A program made the translations under genes and the position numbers. Below are positions 40,365 through 64,000 of a stretch of 64,000 bases of DNA, in pieces. The DNA lies in NCBI GenBank assembly GCA_034687125.1, contig JAQGBZ010000060.1, positions 62,001 through 126,000 of the forward strand, read 5' to 3'. The notes under the pieces are model-generated. The model was not told the DNA's origin. It did no database searches and saw only the letters and a list, made by a program, of their open reading frames with translations. Each line of letters starts with the position of its first letter. Position 1 is the first letter of the stretch. Source of the DNA: Neelides folsomi (Eukaryota > Arthropoda > Collembola > Neelipleona > Neelidae).

Positions 40365-43300
40365 TTATTCTCCATCAGAGTCGTAAAACAAATCATCAAG
40401 GGGATCTCCTATATCTGGTAACTCCATTGAGTCTCGATCCCGCCGAGATGATTCCATTTTTGAAGCTGCAGCAGCAGCAGCAGCCGATGATCCCTTTTTA
40501 ACCTTCTTCACAACATATTTCTTCACTAAAATAAAATAAAGATTGAAATTATTAAAAATATTATGAATCCATCAAATTAATTTTTGACCAATCAATCTAT
40601 CAAATAAGTATCGTATATTTAATGAACTTTCGTACAAAGTAAGAAAAATAAAGATTTATAACTTTTAATTTTAAATTATCTTACCAATGAATTTTCCTTT
40701 CGTCCCACTTGGAATCCTCTCAGTTCTCAAAACTGTTCCTTCTTGATTGGAAAGTCCGTCGGTTTTACTCAGTCGCCCAACAATCTGTATAATCACCAAT
40801 TTAAAAATTTAAAACCATTTCATTTTAAATAAAAAATATTTAAATAAAAATATTGCTGTTTTATACTAAATAATAGTATCGAGTCCAATGAAAGTTTTTT
40901 CAAACTGTTCGCTTCTTATAATTCAATTCTTTAAACTTTAACCTTTTGTGACTTCTTTTTGGGTTGAGATGTTGAAGGGTCGGGTGAGCCGAGGGTTTCA
41001 ATTTGTTCAGAAAACTTAACTGAACCCTTTTTAACATTTGAAGATGGAGGTGTTCGAATATGTTTAATTAAAATCTCATCGATCGGTTTGATAATTCCTT
41101 TTGGGCCTTCTATAATATTAAAACAATTTAAGAAATGAGCTATCTCAAAATACAGATAAATTCCATTTTGAAAATATTTATAAATATTTGTATTAGGTAT
41201 AAGTTTTTTCTCATGATTCGAACTTGAAGGGTTATCTCTATCTGAATCTCTTGTGCATGTTGAGGGAAGTTTACTCCTCCAGTCTCGGCTAGTTGAAGGA
41301 TATTCTTCCTCATAACTTGAATTAAATGGCGAATTCCTCGAAATTGTCACAATTTCTTCATCTCGATCTATCAAATAAAATCAGAATTACAATTAAATGA
41401 AGTGGTACTTATATTATAATTAACAAATTATGATTATAGAATAATTTACAAAATTTGAATACCTCGATTTGAATAGTTTCTAGATGCTTCATGTCGTTTA
41501 TTCTCAATTAATTTCTCTCGTGAAGGAGCATGACTTTTGTAAAGAGATTCCTCAGTTTTCCTACTTTTATAAAAATCATTGTCCGATTTCCTTATTGGGT
41601 AACTTGAAGAATCATCATGTCTTCTATTCGTAGTTTCTGGATGATAATTGACTTTACTTCTCCGATCTTCAATCTCACCCATACTACGAGAATCAACAAC
41701 TAAACTTCTCAGCCCTTGGCTTATTGAAGAACGTTGGGATAATTTCTCTTCTGTTTTTCGACTTTTTAATTCATCTCTTAGTTCCATCAATTTAGTCGTT
41801 AAAGTTTCTTGTTTCTTAGCTAGTGGTCGAACATGTTCTCTTTCTGATCCACGTTCTTGAACCCTTCCTTGTGTTCGTTCTTGTTCTCGTTCTAAAGTTT
41901 TCTCAGGAACTCGTCGACGCAATGGCGGTGGATGGATGGGATCTTCCAGCTTTTTCTTTGCTTGGGTGTTAACAATTTCAACCCTAAAAGTATCCTTTGG
42001 AAAATCTCCCCGTTCTCCCAGTCTTGAACTAATTGAAGTTGGTTCTTCCTTCATACTGTACAATTTTGATGTTTCGTTTTTCCGCTCAATTCTGACTTCA
42101 ATTTTGTCTTGTGGCGGCAATTTTTTACTCAATTCGTTGTCGTTCGATTTAGGAACTTGAATTTTCTTGGCCAGTGGTTGCTTAAAGATCACGCAAACAT
42201 TTTCCAACTTCTTGAGTTCTGGCTTCACTTCAGCCTTTGATTCTTCAGCTAACTTAGGAGAAGTGCTTGTGGCAGAAATGGAGGAAGATTCGCTTATTCC
42301 TCCAAGTCGAGAAAAGATGGATTTCTTAACTGGTTCAATCTATTAAGAAATCGAAGACAAATTAGTAAAAATTTTGACCATGTAATAGTAAATAAATAGG
42401 ATAGTATTAATTTATATCTATTCTTATAAATATATTCTTACCGGCTCCAACTTTGAAGTAATTCGAGATGTTGCAGTAGCTGTAGGATTTGCTGAAAGAC
42501 GAAGAAGAGCAGATTGCTTAACAGAAGTACCAGGAGCTGTAGAAGGAGATGAATTGACTGAAGCGTCTTTTAAATTTCCACCCAGACGCATAAAAATCCC
42601 AGATTTTGGAGCCTCCTTTTGTGAAATTGGAAATGGCTTTGTATCTAACAAGTTAAATTAACCATCTTAGCAAAAAAGTTAAAACATTAAGTGTAATTAT
42701 TGATAATATTGTTTTTTTTAAAAGCTAAAGTTTGAATTTTAAATAATATTGGATATATGTAATTATAATTAAATTCTCATCTATAATTTATATCGTAAAT
42801 AAAAATTGAATTGACTAATGTTCAAGAAAATGAAATTATTGTATTTTTACATATTGATCGACTCTGAAGAAGTTTTTGAGTTTTTGGAGTTGTTCCTTCT
42901 GGCATTTTGATCTTATATGGCCCTTCGTGTTCCGGCAAAACTCGGATCTTCTTTTGAACTGGAACTTCTTCTTGAAGCGTTTTCTTTTCAGGCTCAAACA
43001 CAATCGGTTTCCGTTTCTTTGCCTGGGGTGGTTCGTTGAAACTAATCATACTCACAGTCTGGCTGCTGCTTGAATTTGAATTGTGTGATGGAGGAGAAGA
43101 TTTCATCACTCCTGTTTGGTTGAGGAAACCTCGTCTAATGGTTGGACCAGTTACAGCCAAAGGGGTTGCTGGAGCCGGTCCTAGTGATAATTCATCATTT
43201 AATACATCATTATTTTAATGAGACTTTTCTTACTTTTCCCTAATTTCTTACTCGAAGGTAAAATAGGAATTTTCTCGAGAGAAATCCGATTGGTTAAACT

Positions 43301-43871
43301 GGTTGAAATTGAGGGCAAGCTCAGGGCAAGCAATCCATTGTTAAGACGAGAGTCTGAAGAAGTTGTTGAAGTTGGTGGGTCCCTTTTTAATTCAAATCCG
43401 GCATGTTGAGTCTTTAAATATAAATATTTTTAATTCGTTTAGATAATATTCAGTTAGAGTTGATAAGAAATTAACAAATGTTATTTCTAATTAAATTAGT
43501 TAGTTGTATAAAAGACCTTTTCATAAATTAGCTTCGAATGTTTTAATATCGAAATGATATCGCCCATAGCTGTGATTCCCATTTCTCGAAGATATTCTTT
43601 GTTAAGGTCCATCAGCATGTCCATCTTGATACGGTTTTCATCGAAAATGCAAGAATATTTCTTATCAAAAGTGGGAGGGATTCCGGCATTTCGAAAGAAT
43701 TCAAGCCATTTTGCTAAAATTAAATAAAGGCTCAAACATTAACCATCAATCAGGTAGATATAATTGTAATTTGTAGCGGTTAATAATCCAATCTAACTAA
43801 AAGATTTTCATTTTATTAAATTAAATTAAAATTTAAAAACTTAAAAACTTACATTCTTCGTTTCTTTCCAT
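40365..43871 (-). CDS. SAM-domain protein of the C19orf47 type
   Basis: Nine exons on -: 43871-43853, 43713-43517, 43411-43252, 43180-42851, 42644-42442, 42339-41463, 41367-40943, 40784-40685 and 40525-40365. All junctions keep phase, giving about 823 residues. Residues 8-72 form a SAM domain (KWLEFFRNAGIPPTF..MDLNKEYLREMGITAMGDI), the fold and wording of human C19orf47. The rest is predicted disordered and highly charged: an ERxQER-type segment in exon 6, a KKRKP nuclear-localisation-like stretch in exon 4, an Ala run (GCT repeat) and an acidic end (DDLFYDSDGE). A short RLG motif recurs (IFMRLGG, IFSRLGG, ISSRLGE, IVGRLSK). About twice the length of human C19orf47, mostly through exon 6. The second donor (AAG|GTCTTT) is weak. 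In exon 7 an AT-rich in-frame segment (about 41225-41112) may be an intron. The human protein is poorly characterised; I propose a nuclear role from composition only. Confidence 0.85.
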
Positions 43872-45632
43872 TTTGTTAACTGATCAATTGTAAGTCTTAA
43901 ATATTTAAGGACAATTCAGAATCAATTTGGCGGCGAAGAGGAATCAACCAAACCAAGAGTTTCAAAATCTATATTCGCTTGTTGCTTTCATCCAACAACG
44001 AATAGCCTCCAATATGGACCTTTTTAAAGTCGTTAAAAATTATGTCTGTAATTAATTAAATCTAATTGCGTATCCGCTATTTTACCAGTCAGTCTTCAAT
44101 CAGACAAAAGGTAAATGGTCGTTTTCTCACGCTAAATATAAAAACTTATTCAGAAATCAGGTAATTCTGACAGTTAGCCCAACCATTTAACCAACTTGTA
44201 ATTAAAAATGACCCTAAACCTAATTAACCGAATAACCGAAATAGAAACGAATTTCTAACCCCGAACTCCCTTCTTCTGTTCTGGAGCTGGGAAAAAGAAC
44301 TGAAGTTAAAAATATGGATTTTTGAAAACTGGAGCTCAGAATTTCCTTCTAGCCACCTAACATGCCAATATTTTCGCATATCTCCCAGTAGTTGAAAACA
44401 AAGTGTAAAGTAGGGTCATGTTAGTTGTAATTGTAAAAGAAGGGATCTTCTCCACTCCGCCTCCTCCTCATCCCCTCTGAAGCTGGCGGAGTTCCTCAGT
44501 GTGGATTCAGCGACCAAACCGGCGACTTTCACCATCAAACTCCCTTCAGTGACGAACGACTTCTGTGACGAATCCGAACATCCCTTCCCCATTACAACAT
44601 CTTGATTGTAAGTGACCGACCTCAACCTCGACCTCTCTCAAATACCCATCTACGACCCCTTGAAAACCACAAGGGAAGCTTGTTCGGATCAAGGGGTGGA
44701 AAAAATGCATTTTTAACTTGATCTTTTTTTTACAAAACCACTTTCATTTCCCCTAAAATATTCTCCGTTGGATGAATTTTTTATTATTGGGACAGATTTT
44801 TGACAAATTGGTCATTGAATGTGTATTAAATTAACTGGAGATAAAGTTTGATTTGAGAAGGAATAATGTTTTGAATTTATTTATTTAAAGAGCCAATTCT
44901 CAGAAAACTCAGAATGCATTGTGGCATTGTGCGTTGTTTCTGGCCTAAACTTCTTGGCTCTGAGTCATCAAAATCTTGTGCTCATTTTACTAATAATAAT
45001 ACTAACTCGGCGAATTTTTGGGCTGTTAATTCTATACACACCCAATGGATCGGATTTCCTTCTTCAGCCCAATATCAAAAATGATTAATTTGGATAGGAC
45101 ATGGATATGCAAATTAGTCTTGAGAAAATTGTTTTCATTCCAGTTAGCTCAAGAGCTACTCTGCGAGTTTGTAACATTAGACATGGATAGACAAGAGAAA
45201 ATTGATCTAAATATATAATGAATGGTAATTGGAATTGTCAATGATAAGTCTATAAATGGAATTTAAATGGACAACTGGTCCAAATATTTATGATTAATGT
45301 GATCTTAATTGCTGATCATAAATAGTAATAAATTACAGATTAGTTTATTGTTTATACCAAATAAGTTTTATTGGTTTAAAATATTAAAGGGAATTAAAGA
45401 GGTTGGATTGAAAAGTCAACACTTGGCTTGATAAATGAAATTAAACTAACAAATGTTTGTATTTTATAAAAACTGTCGGCATCGACTTTGAATCATTAAC
45501 TTTATTGAGAGTCCTCCAGAGTTTTTGAATACCTTTTAAATGCAAATATTTACTGAAGAATCTTATCATTATTTGTTTTCTATCAAGGGTGAAAGCGAGA
45601 CGTGAAGGGAAGTGGCGACGACGGCAGCTCCA
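43872..45632. other. Divergent intergenic region, SAM-domain gene and Actn
   Basis: Holds the upstream regions of two genes transcribed apart. A GC-richer patch at 44430-44660 is open for 69 codons on - without similarity to anything. A pyrimidine-rich acceptor-like site (TTTTCTATCAAG) near 45575-45590 suggests that the Actn leader continues in an upstream non-coding exon. No unambiguous promoter motif was found. Confidence 0.5.

Positions 45633-64000
<18,368 letters not shown>

Overview
This window is AT-rich, intron-containing nuclear DNA from an animal, very probably an arthropod. Evidence: GT..AG introns throughout, homeobox and C2H2 zinc-finger families, and an alpha-actinin whose spectrin-repeat residues (for example QFAEKANQVGPWIERQM and TAIGMGLQ) follow the arthropod version rather than the vertebrate one. 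The retained MSYLK-type Otx N-terminus and sparse gene spacing would suit a crustacean such as a copepod, but I cannot fix the species from sequence alone.

Layout. Positions 9-102 (- strand) are the first coding exon of an Otx-type homeobox gene running off the left edge. About 19 kb of gene-free DNA follows, AT-rich with scattered GC-richer blocks. A second, complete Otx gene (three coding exons, 338 residues) occupies 24515-19343 on the same strand, so the window holds a head-to-tail Otx pair. Another ~11 kb without a recognisable gene (24.5-35.5 kb) leads to a decayed C2H2 zinc-finger gene at 35.5-36.8 kb, split by a 677-bp hAT-like non-autonomous element.

From 37.5 kb the genes are compact housekeeping genes: GLRX5 (mitochondrial monothiol glutaredoxin, +), VMA21 (V-ATPase assembly factor, +), and a nine-exon SAM-domain gene of the C19orf47 type (-). 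Divergent from the last is alpha-actinin (Actn, +), starting at 45633 and continuing past the right edge. Its first intron is about 12 kb. The gene has a pair of 86-nt mutually exclusive exons at the end of the second calponin-homology domain, with UGU-rich tracts beside them, and a candidate 30-nt microexon in a spectrin repeat. A 77-bp MITE and an antisense zinc-finger pseudogene lie in Actn introns.

The genes are functionally unrelated neighbours: a head-patterning transcription-factor pair in a large, probably regulatory, domain, next to housekeeping genes and a cytoskeletal gene. I saw no CRISPR array, prokaryotic operon, rRNA or convincing tRNA. The most notable items are the tandem Otx pair, the actinin alternative exons with their likely splicing signals, and the transposon-broken zinc-finger gene.
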